49,430 nucleotides of DNA, from the NCBI GenBank assembly GCA_013316825.1, contig WSLY01000016.1, positions 1-49,430 on the forward strand, in the 5' to 3' direction. The notes beneath the pieces are model-generated. The model did no database searches, had not been told where the DNA came from, and saw nothing but the letters and a program-made list of their open reading frames with translations. Every line of letters begins with the position of its first letter. The first letter of the stretch is position 1. Shown here one piece after another: positions 9,031-17,616 of this stretch. The DNA is from Lachnospiraceae bacterium (GTDB lineage Bacteria; Bacillota; Clostridia; Lachnospirales; Lachnospiraceae). The position numbers and the translations under genes are program-made.

Positions 9031-10851
9031 TTACTCTTGCCTCCGGTACTTTTCATTTCCCAATTTTATATTTAAATAACCTGTATAAGCTGCAAAAGCA
9101 GACGGAACAGGATATTTTTCCTCTGTGTCGGCAGCTTCCGCAAAGGTCCAGCCTTCTCTTATCAAAGCGTCCGTATCCGATGCGAACTCGTCCACTCTTA
9201 TCATATATCCCCACATATGCCATTCCTTATGCGTAAAAATATGACAGGAATCACGAAGCTTTGTAATACGGATTGCCTTTATCCCCTTTTCTAACAGCCA
9301 TTCCTTTACTTCGTCGGCGCTTCTGTGCCCTTCCATGGAAGGAAATTCATACATACCTGCCAAAAGTCCCTTGGGGGCTCTCTTGCGGAGTGCCGTCCTG
9401 TTTTCGTCCTGTATCACCAGAACCGTTTTGTTTTCTATGCTGCGCGGTTTTTTTGCCCCCTTTTTAGGATATGCCGCCTGCTCGCCCCGCTCCCGCGCCA
9501 GACAAAGCTCTGCAAGCGGACACCTTTCGCAATGGGGGGCTCCGTTGGGAATACAGACGGTTGCGCCGATTTCCATCATCGCCTGATTAAAGTCTCCCGC
9601 ACGCTCCGGCATAATGCCAAGAAGCGCTTCCTCCGTCTTTTTCTTGACTGCAGGAAGCAGAATATCCTCCTCCAGCCGCAAAATCCGCGCCAACACTCTG
9701 AGTACGTTGCCGTCAACCGCAGGGACCCTCCTGCCATATGCAATAGAAGCAATGGCGCCTGCCGTATAGCTTCCGATGCCGGAAAGCTTTAAAAGCGCAT
9801 CATATTCCGAAGGCATGACGCCCTCGTATTCGCTCATAATCCTGCTTGCCGCCTTCTGCATGTTCCTGACCCTGTTGTAGTAGCCAAGCCCTTCCCACAG
9901 CTTGAGCAGCGCGTCCTCAGGCGCCGCCGCAAGGCTGGCAATATCCGGAAGCGCTGTCATAAACCTGTCAAAATAGGGTTTGACCGCCTCCACTCTGGTC
10001 TGCTGCAGCATAATCTCAGAAACCCACACCCTGTAGGGCGTCGGATTTTCCCTCCACGGCAAAACCCGCTTGTTATTATCATACCACGCAAGAAGTGGTT
10101 TGGGAATATCTTCCAGACATCCCTTTCTTAATTTTATCTTAGTTTCAAACGAATTTTCACCCAAATTTTCCTTAAGCCTTACTTCCACCGGCTCGTGTAC
10201 CTCCATGCTGTCCGCCGTCACCAGACAGTCGTAGGCAAGAATATGCACCCCCGCCTCCTGTGCCTGCAGCAGCGCTTCCGCAAACTGCGGCTGCGTGCTC
10301 CTATTTGGGGTAAAATAATCTACGCCCTGCATCTGCACCACAAAAATGACATACGCCTCGTAGCCTTCCTGCCGTGCCGATACCAGTTCCTCCACATGCT
10401 TCTTGGCACGTTCGCTGGGCGCATCAGGAAAAAGCACCACATTATCCTGCTCTAATGTGACGCCTTTCACCTCTATAAATATCTTTTTATCCCCCGCTTC
10501 CGCATAGAAATCAAAACGGGAATTTTTATATTTTGTTTCCGGACGCAGCAAAGACAAATCGGGAAAAAGCTGCTTTTTTAAAAGCCACTCCTCCACAGCC
10601 TTGTTGGGCGCCTGTGAATCCATATTAATCAGCCTGCCGCCTTTTTCTACGGCAACCAAATCATAGGCGGTTTTTCTGTCCGGTCTGCCGCTCTTTTCCA
10701 GATAAACCGCCGCATTCTGTAAAAGCAGCTCTTTGCATCTTCCCGTATTTTTCACATGAACGGTTTCACGCCTGCCGGCAAGCTCCACATACCCGATGAA
10801 CCTGTTCGCTCTCTCCAAAAATATACCTTTTTCTATTTTATGATACTTCAT
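9031..10851 (-). CDS. sfsA/mutY: SfsA-MutY fusion: nuclease-like domain plus A/G adenine glycosylase
   Basis: One uninterrupted 606-residue frame holds two complete proteins. Residues 1 to about 230 match SfsA, a nucleic-acid-binding/nuclease-like protein: RFIGYVEL, HVKNTGRCKELL, SRFDFYAE, FIEVKGVTLE (PD-D/ExK-like core) and FPDAPSERAKKHVEEL. From about 245 the rest is MutY, which removes adenine opposite 8-oxoguanine: LPWRENPTPYRVWVSEIMLQ with the catalytic Glu, the helix-hairpin-helix LSGIGSYTAGAIAS, catalytic Asp in VDGNVLRVLAR, a [4Fe-4S] cluster motif C-x7-C-x2-C-x5-C, and a C-terminal NUDIX-like 8-oxoG recognition domain. The join is a short linker, KENLGENSFETKIKLRKG. AAGGA precedes the ATG, which overlaps the upstream nucleotidase gene by 14 bases. 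Both halves look intact. Confidence 0.9.
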   Translation of the reverse strand: MKYHKIEKGIFLERANRFIGYVELAGRRETVHVKNTGRCKELLLQNAAVYLEKSGRPDRKTAYDLVAVEKGGRLINMDSQAPNKAVEEWLLKKQLFPDLSLLRPETKYKNSRFDFYAEAGDKKIFIEVKGVTLEQDNVVLFPDAPSERAKKHVEELVSARQEGYEAYVIFVVQMQGVDYFTPNRSTQPQFAEALLQAQEAGVHILAYDCLVTADSMEVHEPVEVRLKENLGENSFETKIKLRKGCLEDIPKPLLAWYDNNKRVLPWRENPTPYRVWVSEIMLQQTRVEAVKPYFDRFMTALPDIASLAAAPEDALLKLWEGLGYYNRVRNMQKAASRIMSEYEGVMPSEYDALLKLSGIGSYTAGAIASIAYGRRVPAVDGNVLRVLARILRLEEDILLPAVKKKTEEALLGIMPERAGDFNQAMMEIGATVCIPNGAPHCERCPLAELCLARERGEQAAYPKKGAKKPRSIENKTVLVIQDENRTALRKRAPKGLLAGMYEFPSMEGHRSADEVKEWLLEKGIKAIRITKLRDSCHIFTHKEWHMWGYMIRVDEFASDTDALIREGWTFAEAADTEEKYPVPSAFAAYTGYLNIKLGNEKYRRQE

Positions 10852-11809
10852 CTATCCTTCTTTCCAGCCTGTATACGGCAGCATTTCCCTCCACGCTGCT
10901 TCTTATGGGAACCCGTGCCGCCGGCACTACCTCCGAAGCCTCGCTTGTATGTATCTGCTGGTCGTCAAAAAAAATCTGGGCGCCAAAGGCAGACAATACC
11001 TCGCGCTTTGTCACGCCTCCTAAAAAGAATGCCTCGTCAATTCTGACATTCCATGCGCGGAGCGTCCGGATTACCCGCTCATGGGCGGGCGCGCTCCTCG
11101 CCGTAACCAGCGCTGTCCTGATAGGCGTCTTTACCATGTCAAATTCTTTCTGTATATCCGAGAGCAGTTTCAAAAATCTGGCAAAGGGACCTGCATGAAG
11201 CGGCTGCTCCGCTTTTTCCCTCTCACTGTTTTCAAACGCCTCCAGCCCCTGCTCTCTGTACACCCGCTCCGCTTCGTCCGAAAACAACACAGCATCGCCG
11301 TCAAATGCAATTCTAATCTGCTGCGGCACTTCTTCCCCCCAAAAGCGGATTGTCTTGTCTGAAAATTTTTCTTCACATATAATGCCGGCGGCAATACCGG
11401 CATCGACCGCCGCCTGCACGTCCTCCTCACACGCCGAAAGAAATAAATCCGTCTGAAACGCTTTTAAGTAGGGCGTAAGCGGCGCTCCGCTCAAAAATAC
11501 GGAGCGTGTGATTTTAAGCCGATAGCTTTCAATAGAGTTAAAAATCCGTAAGGAGACGTCAGGATTGTTGCGCGACATCAGAATAATTTCCACCCTGTTC
11601 GCTCTTTTTGCCATGCTGTTCAACTGTAAAAGTGCCTTTATCAGTGCAAATGCAGGGCCCGGCCTCAGGATTTCATCCTCATGCGCTTTTTGGTATGCCG
11701 TGTATGCCGCAAGCCCCTGCTGTTCAAATATGCTGTTTTCCTTCCGCATATCAAACAGCGCCCGCGCCGAGACTCCAATTACCATACTGTTTGCCAAACT
11801 GTATTCCAT
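10838..11809 (-). CDS. Cytosolic 5'-nucleotidase, NT5C1-like
   Basis: The 323-residue protein belongs to the '5'-nucleotidase' family related to eukaryotic cytosolic nucleotidase I, which hydrolyses nucleoside monophosphates. Recognisable parts are VIGVSARALFDM (the Asp nucleophile loop of this HAD-like family is altered to this form), EIILMSRNNPDVSLRIFNSI, FLSGAPLTPYLKAF, RIAFDGDAVLFSDE and AFFLGGVTKREVLSAFGAQIFFDDQ. The start at 11809 follows GGGAGG by five bases; the longer reading lacks a ribosome site. It is second in an operon with a DUF1653 protein and the SfsA-MutY fusion, so a role in nucleotide pool control beside DNA repair is plausible but only inferred. Confidence 0.82.
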   Translation of the reverse strand: MEYSLANSMVIGVSARALFDMRKENSIFEQQGLAAYTAYQKAHEDEILRPGPAFALIKALLQLNSMAKRANRVEIILMSRNNPDVSLRIFNSIESYRLKITRSVFLSGAPLTPYLKAFQTDLFLSACEEDVQAAVDAGIAAGIICEEKFSDKTIRFWGEEVPQQIRIAFDGDAVLFSDEAERVYREQGLEAFENSEREKAEQPLHAGPFARFLKLLSDIQKEFDMVKTPIRTALVTARSAPAHERVIRTLRAWNVRIDEAFFLGGVTKREVLSAFGAQIFFDDQQIHTSEASEVVPAARVPIRSSVEGNAAVYRLERRIDEVS

Positions 11810-11893
11810 AGAAACCTCCCTTACCGCGTTCCCATGGATACTTTCACGCAAAAGACCTCGTCTCTTTGCTATGGCAGGACACAATTTGCACTG

Positions 11894-12400
11894 TCAGCGC
11901 AGCCTGTTGCACTCAAACCGCTCCAGCGTGATAAGGCAGCTTCGCAGTTCGTAAAAACGCTCTTCCAGCTCTCCGTCCGGCACCTCGATATCACATGCCA
12001 CGGCCATCGTGGTAATCATATCGTCCGTAATCCGGTTGTGCAGGCTTGCAAGTATCTGCAGGCGTTCCTCGTAAGTAGTTGCATCCAAAAATGCCAGCAC
12101 CATGGGGTCAATATTTAGTTCTTCCGTTGGTTCTGCCGCCTTTGCCGGCGCTGCTTTCGTTTCCTGCACCTCTTTTAGCAGTTCAAAGCGGTGCATCTGC
12201 CCTGCCGACGGGTATTTTTCTTTATCCAGCTCCTCCGTAAAGTTTTTCAGAGGACGGGCGTATATTTTAAACTCGCCGTACATTGCCTGATATATAACCA
12301 GTTCTTCTCCTGTCTCCGTATGTTCTGCAACTGCCAGAACCTGATATTGGTTCCCTTTGAAGTGTCTGTAAATCTCATGGGGTTTTGGAATCCGGGACAT
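11894..12400 (-). CDS. DUF1653-domain protein
   Basis: The first 70 residues of this 168-residue protein form a DUF1653 domain: PKPHEIYRHFKGNQYQVLAVAEHTETGEELVIYQAMYG and ARPLKNFTEELD. These small beta-rich domains have no proven role. A linker rich in Ala, Glu and Pro follows, then a helical C-terminal half (DPMVLAFLDATTYEERLQILASL) not found in the shortest family members. GGAG lies eight bases before the ATG at 12400. It heads the operon with the nucleotidase, SfsA-MutY and glycosyltransferase genes, behind a near-consensus promoter. Confidence 0.85.
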   Translation of the reverse strand: MSRIPKPHEIYRHFKGNQYQVLAVAEHTETGEELVIYQAMYGEFKIYARPLKNFTEELDKEKYPSAGQMHRFELLKEVQETKAAPAKAAEPTEELNIDPMVLAFLDATTYEERLQILASLHNRITDDMITTMAVACDIEVPDGELEERFYELRSCLITLERFECNRLR

Positions 12401-12436
12401 AAGTTTCTCCTTTCGTCCGCTTCTGCGGCTTCCTCT

Positions 12437-12465
12437 ATTATAATCCCAAATTCTGTACTTGTCAT
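12437..12465 (-). promoter_or_regulatory. Promoter of the DUF1653 operon
   Basis: On the minus strand ATGACA (12460-12465) and TATAAT (12437-12442) are exactly 17 bases apart, about 37 bases before the start codon. Confidence 0.65.
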
Positions 12466-12469
12466 GCAC

Positions 12470-12725
12470 TTCATGGAAGCAGGAAGAAAATTCTTGAAAG
12501 TGTAAACGCTAAGTGCCGGATACTGCTATAAGCCGCACATCCCTTCTGATACACTCCCTTGCATAAACACAGCATAGCACGCTTACTGTCCTATTTGCCG
12601 GACTTTTGACTGATACGCCCCTGTCAAATTTTCCCTACATAGGAACGGCAGAAATACGCGGGCTGTCCTGACCGGTCCGGAGGATATTATTCCGGAAATC
12701 ATGCGGCATTATCATTCCCGATAAA
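12470..12725. other. Intergenic stretch without a recognised gene
   Basis: No open frame with a ribosome site was found here. It holds small inverted repeats (TTTGAC/GTCAAA near 12606-12630 and TCCGGA repeated near 12676-12696) and a 12-base match, GCTAAGTGCCGG, to the core of the palindrome at 18370-18449. None is long enough for a call. Confidence 0.3.
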
Positions 12726-12761
12726 ACAAAAAAGGTCTGAGCCGCAAATGACTCAGACCTT
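12726..12761 (-). terminator. Terminator of the chemoreceptor gene
   Basis: The 10-bp stem AAGGTCTGAG/CTCAGACCTT (12732-12741 with 12752-12761) is followed on the minus strand by TTTTTTG. It lies about 60 bases past the chemoreceptor stop. Confidence 0.85.
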
Positions 12762-12823
12762 AGACTCTGCATACAATATCAACGGTATCCTTCTAAAGCT
12801 TTGCAAAATGTCCGTTTCTTCCT

Positions 12824-15202
12824 TTATACCTTAAACTTGCTGATAGCCTCCAACAGCTCTTCCGTCCTGCCCTTCAGTTCGTCGGTTACCTTGCTGAGCG
12901 CCTCCGCCTGTTCCATCTGCTCGGAAACAGTTTCATTGACAAGAGTTGCCGAAGCCGCTGTCTCTTCTACCACACTGGAAATACTCTCGATAGCGGTAAG
13001 TGTCTCTATCCTGCCGTTACTCATCTCCTCCATATTGCTCTGTATTGCCTGTACATTGCCAAGCAGCTTGCCTATACTGTCGTTCATATCAGAGAAGGTC
13101 TGTCTCGTCTGCTCCACGATTTCTCCCTGCTTTTCTACCACCGCTTTGGCGTTGGCTGAGGAAGCTCTTGTCTCCACAGTCATGTCGCTGATGATATTCA
13201 CTACCTTTCTGATTTCTTCCGCCGCCTGCATGGAGTGGTCCGCCAGCTTCTTGATTTCTTCCGCTACCACCGCAAAGCCTCTGCCGGCTTCGCCTGCCCT
13301 TGCCGCTTCAATGGAAGCATTCAAGGAAAGCAACGTCGTCTGCTCGGATATTTCATTTATAGTGTCAACAAAAGTTGATATCTCCTGCGACTTAGCCGCA
13401 AGCTGCTCAATCTTTTCATCGACCTGTTCGGTCATTTTAATCGTTTCATCCGCCTGCCTGATTAGCGTTTCCATGCTGCCGCTTCCTGCGTCAATCATGG
13501 TTTTGGTGCCATCTGCCAAATGTCCCATCTCAAGCACGCTGTGCTCCGTGGTGAGAATCATCTTGGAAAGCTCGTCCATCTTCGTCAGGCACTGTCCGGC
13601 ATCCTCCACCTGACGGTTTACACCCTGATCGATTTCTTCCATGGCTCCATGGATGCTCTGTGTACCTTCGCTGAGCACTCCGGTTGCCTGCGCCACATTC
13701 AGCGCCGATTCGGATACATCCTTAGAGATAATAACCGCCTTTGCCACCAGATTCTTGGTGTTGGACACCACGCCCATAATATGATTTGCCAGCGCACCAA
13801 ACTCAGATTTATTTTTAATCGTCATGTCCACAGTCAAATCGCCGTTTGCTACCTTGGACAGCCTGCGGATAATACTGCCCATGTTCTTGCTGATGCCAAT
13901 GACAATAAATACGCCCAGTACACCTACGAAAAGACATGCAAACAGGACAAACCACAATACGGCGCTCTTTAATTCATTGGCTTCCTTCATCATAACGTCT
14001 TTTGGGATCAATGCGCAGAGCATTGCGCTGTTTGCTTCACAGCGGGAAGCGATAAAGCAGTACTCCCGCCCGTCCAGTCCTACGTCCTTACTGTATAAGC
14101 CTTCCGCGGCAATGGCTTCCTCAAAATACTCCTGTCCGATAAAGCTGAAGCCCTCTTTCGGAACCTCGCCGCCGCCCTCTTCGGTAAGTCCGGTCAATAT
14201 TTCATGGCCGTCAGCGGTGATAAAGCCTACAATACTTCCCTCTCCAAGGCCGGTCTCCTGCATAATGTCCATAATGTTCTGACTGCTTAGGTCAATTACG
14301 ATACACGCATTACCTGCCTGCATAGGCATGTACACGGAAATCACATATTTATCCGGATTCAAGTCAAACATTTCGTCTATAAGCTGATGTCCGTAAACCC
14401 ACCTGTCCTTGATGTTTCTCGCCTTGACAATGCTCTCCTGCTGTGCAAGCAGCTCTGCAAAGAAACCGTCCTTAAGCTTTAAAGTCTCCCTGCTCTGGGA
14501 AGTCAGGCTTCCGATCCCCGCCTGAGGGATAATATGTATATTTTCAATAAACCTGTTTGCAATCTTTCTGGTTGTGATATTGCTGGCAATGTCCGACTCT
14601 AACAGCCTGACCTGCTCCTGATTATCCTTAAACAGACTACGGGTATAATTTATCACATCGCCGTCATTATATAGCTCAAGCGCACTGGAGCTTACCGTCT
14701 CAAAGCCAAAGTTCATATAATCGGTAGTCATCTGCAAAGCCTGCAGCGCCGTCTCGCGGTAATTATTGACCATACCTTTTTCCGCTTTATTGTACGCATA
14801 AATACCGATACACACAACAAGCAGAACCGGCAGCACAAAGCCGATAATAAGCTGCGCCTTCAAGCTCAAATGCAGTCCCCTGCGCTTTGACGCCCCCTGC
14901 GCTTTGACGCCCCCTGCGCTTTTTTTCTGCTCTTTTATCTTAGGCTGTTTTTCTTTCTCAGGCTTCTTTTCCTTAAGTTTCTTTTCCTTAGGCTTTTTCT
15001 CCTTTGCCGCCTTCGGTTTCTTCTCCTTATGCGGCTTTTCTTTTGCTGCCTTCGGCTTCTTTTGGGAGCGTCCTTCTTTCGGCCCCCTTCCGGCCTGCAC
15101 CGGCACATTTTCGCCGTCAGTGAAATCCGTTGTCTGCGTTCCCCCTGTTTCATCTGCCGCCGCTGTCTCGCCGCCTGTACTTCTTAATAATTCATCTCCC
15201 AT
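12824..15202 (-). CDS. Methyl-accepting chemotaxis protein with Lys-rich N-terminal tail
   Basis: The 792-residue receptor senses an outside signal and controls CheA/CheW at the membrane. The order is: an N-terminal cytoplasmic tail (1-112) with a K/E/P-rich stretch at about 41-95; membrane segment 117-136 (LIIGFVLPVLLVVCIGIYAY); a large extracellular Cache-like domain to about 400; second membrane segment (VLWFVLFACLFVGVLGVFIV); a HAMP domain (VANGDLTVDMTIKNKSEFGAL); and the MCP signalling domain with SLNASIEAARAGEAGRGFAVVAEEIKKLAD. Receptors usually have only a few residues before the first membrane segment, so the basic tail is unusual. GAAGG six bases before the ATG at 15202 supports the start. 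No other chemotaxis gene is nearby. Confidence 0.92.
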   Translation of the reverse strand: MGDELLRSTGGETAAADETGGTQTTDFTDGENVPVQAGRGPKEGRSQKKPKAAKEKPHKEKKPKAAKEKKPKEKKLKEKKPEKEKQPKIKEQKKSAGGVKAQGASKRRGLHLSLKAQLIIGFVLPVLLVVCIGIYAYNKAEKGMVNNYRETALQALQMTTDYMNFGFETVSSSALELYNDGDVINYTRSLFKDNQEQVRLLESDIASNITTRKIANRFIENIHIIPQAGIGSLTSQSRETLKLKDGFFAELLAQQESIVKARNIKDRWVYGHQLIDEMFDLNPDKYVISVYMPMQAGNACIVIDLSSQNIMDIMQETGLGEGSIVGFITADGHEILTGLTEEGGGEVPKEGFSFIGQEYFEEAIAAEGLYSKDVGLDGREYCFIASRCEANSAMLCALIPKDVMMKEANELKSAVLWFVLFACLFVGVLGVFIVIGISKNMGSIIRRLSKVANGDLTVDMTIKNKSEFGALANHIMGVVSNTKNLVAKAVIISKDVSESALNVAQATGVLSEGTQSIHGAMEEIDQGVNRQVEDAGQCLTKMDELSKMILTTEHSVLEMGHLADGTKTMIDAGSGSMETLIRQADETIKMTEQVDEKIEQLAAKSQEISTFVDTINEISEQTTLLSLNASIEAARAGEAGRGFAVVAEEIKKLADHSMQAAEEIRKVVNIISDMTVETRASSANAKAVVEKQGEIVEQTRQTFSDMNDSIGKLLGNVQAIQSNMEEMSNGRIETLTAIESISSVVEETAASATLVNETVSEQMEQAEALSKVTDELKGRTEELLEAISKFKV
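14880..14922. repeat. 17-bp tandem repeat, 2.5 copies, inside the chemoreceptor gene
   Basis: The unit ctgcgctttgacgcccc occurs at 14880-14896 and 14897-14913 and half a unit follows. As 17 is not a multiple of three, the copies are read in successive frames as SAGGVK, AQGASK and RRGLH in the juxtamembrane linker. Confidence 0.85.
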
Positions 15203-15249
15203 ACGGTACCTTCCCTCCGAATACCCAGTTTAGCGGTACTCCTGTTGCT

Positions 15250-15279
15250 ATCATAACATAGAACCCACCAAAAAAGCAA
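15250..15279 (-). promoter_or_regulatory. Possible promoter of the chemoreceptor gene
   Basis: On the minus strand TTGCTT (15274-15279) and TATGAT (15250-15255) are 18 bases apart, about 48 bases before the ATG. The -35 is weak. Confidence 0.35.
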
Positions 15280-15303
15280 TCTGCAACAAGCGGCAAATTG
15301 AAT

Positions 15304-16197
15304 TTATTCTGTCGGGTTTTCTTCGTAAATCTCGATTCCATACCGTTCCAGAAAATATGCCTCTATTCCCTGATACCCCCATTCCCTTATGGCATTGCCT
15401 TTTTCCAGCGCCACGGTCATGGGTGCAAATCCCCATCGTATCCCTTCGCTCTCTAAAAGGCTGCTGGTGCAGGGGCCTCTGTATACGGCATATTCTCCCC
15501 GCTCATACCCCAGCATAAGCACCATCTCACCATAGGAGGCGTCCGTCATCACATCATAGCCCTCTACCTCAAAATAAGACTCGCATCCGTCTATAAACTG
15601 CCTGTTTAGGAACTCCGTCACTTCCTTGTCGTCAGACATCAACTGGGTGTTATACTCCAACGCCTCCGCGCAGTACAGCTCCATCTGATAGATAACAAAT
15701 TCATTTGCGTCAACCCTGAGGGTTAAATCAAAAGTCTCCGTATCCGTAAAGCGAAAATTCCAGAAAGCGTTTTCTACGTTCTCCGCCGCACCGTCGCTGA
15801 TACTGTAATACTCCGCCGTCACAATATGATGCTCTAAGTCATAGGCGGAAACATCCGGTATCAGCTTGTATTGCGCCGCAAATTCCAATGCCTCCCTGAT
15901 TCGCTGCATCAGTTCTGCCGAAATTTCCGTTCCGCTCAGATACAGGGTTCTCTGAAGCGTGCCTTTCCCGCCAAGCGCCGTCATCATTCTCTGTATTTTT
16001 TCGCCGACTGTCATCTCCACCGGATTGGCAAAGCTGAAGCTCTCCCGCTCCACCGTATGAATCCGGTTTACGTCCTTGCTGTCCACATATACACTGTATA
16101 TCTGCGGCATGAGGAAGGTTGCCAGAAGCAGAATACTAATCATCAGCACGCCAATGGCATAATCCAGCATACTGCCGTTTTTCTTTTTACGCTCCAC
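15304..16197 (-). CDS. Single-pass membrane protein of unknown function, two-component accessory gene
   Basis: I do not recognise a named domain. The 297-residue protein has a short basic cytoplasmic start (ERKKKNGSMLDY), one membrane segment (AIGVLMISILLLATFLMPQIY) and an extracellular part rich in acidic and aromatic residues. GTG at 16197 is chosen because AAAGGAG lies about eight bases upstream, whereas the ORF could be read back to 16278 without a ribosome site. It overlaps the end of the histidine kinase gene by 11 bases, so the two are probably translated together and the protein may modulate the kinase or be its sensor partner. That role is inferred from position only. Confidence 0.7.
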   Translation of the reverse strand: MERKKKNGSMLDYAIGVLMISILLLATFLMPQIYSVYVDSKDVNRIHTVERESFSFANPVEMTVGEKIQRMMTALGGKGTLQRTLYLSGTEISAELMQRIREALEFAAQYKLIPDVSAYDLEHHIVTAEYYSISDGAAENVENAFWNFRFTDTETFDLTLRVDANEFVIYQMELYCAEALEYNTQLMSDDKEVTEFLNRQFIDGCESYFEVEGYDVMTDASYGEMVLMLGYERGEYAVYRGPCTSSLLESEGIRWGFAPMTVALEKGNAIREWGYQGIEAYFLERYGIEIYEENPTE

Positions 16198-17605
16198 CAG
16201 ACGTCTCCTTTCCGGGGAAGAATACAAAAATTTCCGTACCCTCTCCCTCGCTGCTGCTAATGCTCCATTTTGCACCATGCACCTCTATAATACGGCTGCA
16301 GAGCGTCATGCCCAGTCCTGCGCCGCCCTCCCTGCGGGAGCGCGATTTGTCAACCATATAAAAAGCTTCCGTGATTTTGTGAATCTCCTCCTGCGGCATC
16401 CCGCATCCATTGTCCCGCACGGTCACCGCATAGCCGGCATCTCTTTTTTGTCCGTAAAGCCATATACTGCCGCCCTCCGGCAGCGCTTTTCTCGCATTGT
16501 CAATGAAATTGGTAAAAAGAGAGATCAGTAAATCCTTTTCACCGTATATACTGCCCTCCTCAACCTGAAACTGACAGACGATATTTTTCTTTTCCAGCCC
16601 TTTTGCCGTCAGCTCTTCAACCTCTTTTAAAAGTGCCGTGGCGGAAATCGGTTTAAACTGATAATCCTGATATTTCGTCACAATCAGCTCTAACAGCTTG
16701 AACGAAAGACTTTCCAGCCGCTTTCCCTGTGAGTAAATATAATTTGACGCCTCCACGGTTTCTTCTTCCGTCATTTCCATGGTACGCAGCATGTCCGCAT
16801 AGCCGATAATGGAGGTAAGCGGCGTTTTCAGCTCATGTGCAAAAGAAGCGGTAAAATCCTCCTGCTGCCTCGCCGCATCCGTAAGCTCCTCTATTTTCTG
16901 GTTCAGGTTGTCCGCCATCAGGTTAAAATCACGTGCCAGAATTCCAATTTCATCCTCTCCGTATATGTCGGCACGCGCCTCGTAATCCCCTTCGGCAAAC
17001 CGCCTTGTCGTATCGGACAATTCCACCACAGAGCGGGTGAGCAGATGAGTCACCACAAAAATCACCACGCTGCTGACGCCAATCAGTGCCAGCATGACAA
17101 CCCTGTACTGGTCGTAAAAGCTGTCCCTCTCCTCATACAATGCCGTGATATCCTTAGCGCTCTCCAGATAATATACCTTTCCGCTCAGCACACTCCTGCA
17201 GACAAAAATCAGAAATTTTCTGTCGCCCGCCTCTAACACCTGATAGACGCAGTTGTTTTCCACAAGCTCGTCCATAAGCTGATGCTCCAGCCGGTTTTCG
17301 GAATTTTCATAGATAAGCCCCCTCGCCCCCCTGTACAGCCTGTAAATATATTCCTGGTCGTCCAGATTGGTTATCACCGACTCCGCCAAATCCCTTACCA
17401 CCCGCTCCGTTCTGTAATGCTCGGATAATGCATTCATGTTAGTCTCAAACGCAAGCTGGAACATTCTGTTTTCCCTGTTTCCTTCCTCAATTTCCTTTTC
17501 CATCGAGTTACGAAACGTCTGCGTTATCATCCATATGCCAAACACACTGAATACCAGTGTTATCAGCGCCGTAAAAGCGAAAAATATTTTCCAGAAAAAT
17601 TTCAT
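16187..17605 (-). CDS. Membrane sensor histidine kinase
   Basis: The 472-residue kinase has a membrane segment at 5-27, an extracellular sensor region, a second membrane segment near 170-190 (VVMLALIGVSSVVIFVVTHLL), a HAMP domain (SDTTRRFAEGDYEARADIYG), HisKA with the phospho-acceptor box ASFAHELKTPLTSIIGYADML, and an HATPase domain with N-box FTNFIDNARKAL, G1 RDNGCGMP and G2 GGAGLGMTLC. It starts 11 bases after its cognate response regulator and overlaps the accessory gene. The signal is unknown. Confidence 0.92.
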   Translation of the reverse strand: MKFFWKIFFAFTALITLVFSVFGIWMITQTFRNSMEKEIEEGNRENRMFQLAFETNMNALSEHYRTERVVRDLAESVITNLDDQEYIYRLYRGARGLIYENSENRLEHQLMDELVENNCVYQVLEAGDRKFLIFVCRSVLSGKVYYLESAKDITALYEERDSFYDQYRVVMLALIGVSSVVIFVVTHLLTRSVVELSDTTRRFAEGDYEARADIYGEDEIGILARDFNLMADNLNQKIEELTDAARQQEDFTASFAHELKTPLTSIIGYADMLRTMEMTEEETVEASNYIYSQGKRLESLSFKLLELIVTKYQDYQFKPISATALLKEVEELTAKGLEKKNIVCQFQVEEGSIYGEKDLLISLFTNFIDNARKALPEGGSIWLYGQKRDAGYAVTVRDNGCGMPQEEIHKITEAFYMVDKSRSRREGGAGLGMTLCSRIIEVHGAKWSISSSEGEGTEIFVFFPGKETSGGA

Positions 17606-17616
17606 GCAGCTCCCCT

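Noticed and set aside
12508..12520. Third copy of the palindrome core
   Set aside because: Only a 12-base match (GCTAAGTGCCGG) with no inner stem or arms; could be chance.
12801..13613. 270-codon Ser-rich plus-strand frame
   Set aside because: Antisense to the chemoreceptor signalling domain; the Ser/Leu bias mirrors the Ala/Glu-rich coiled coil.
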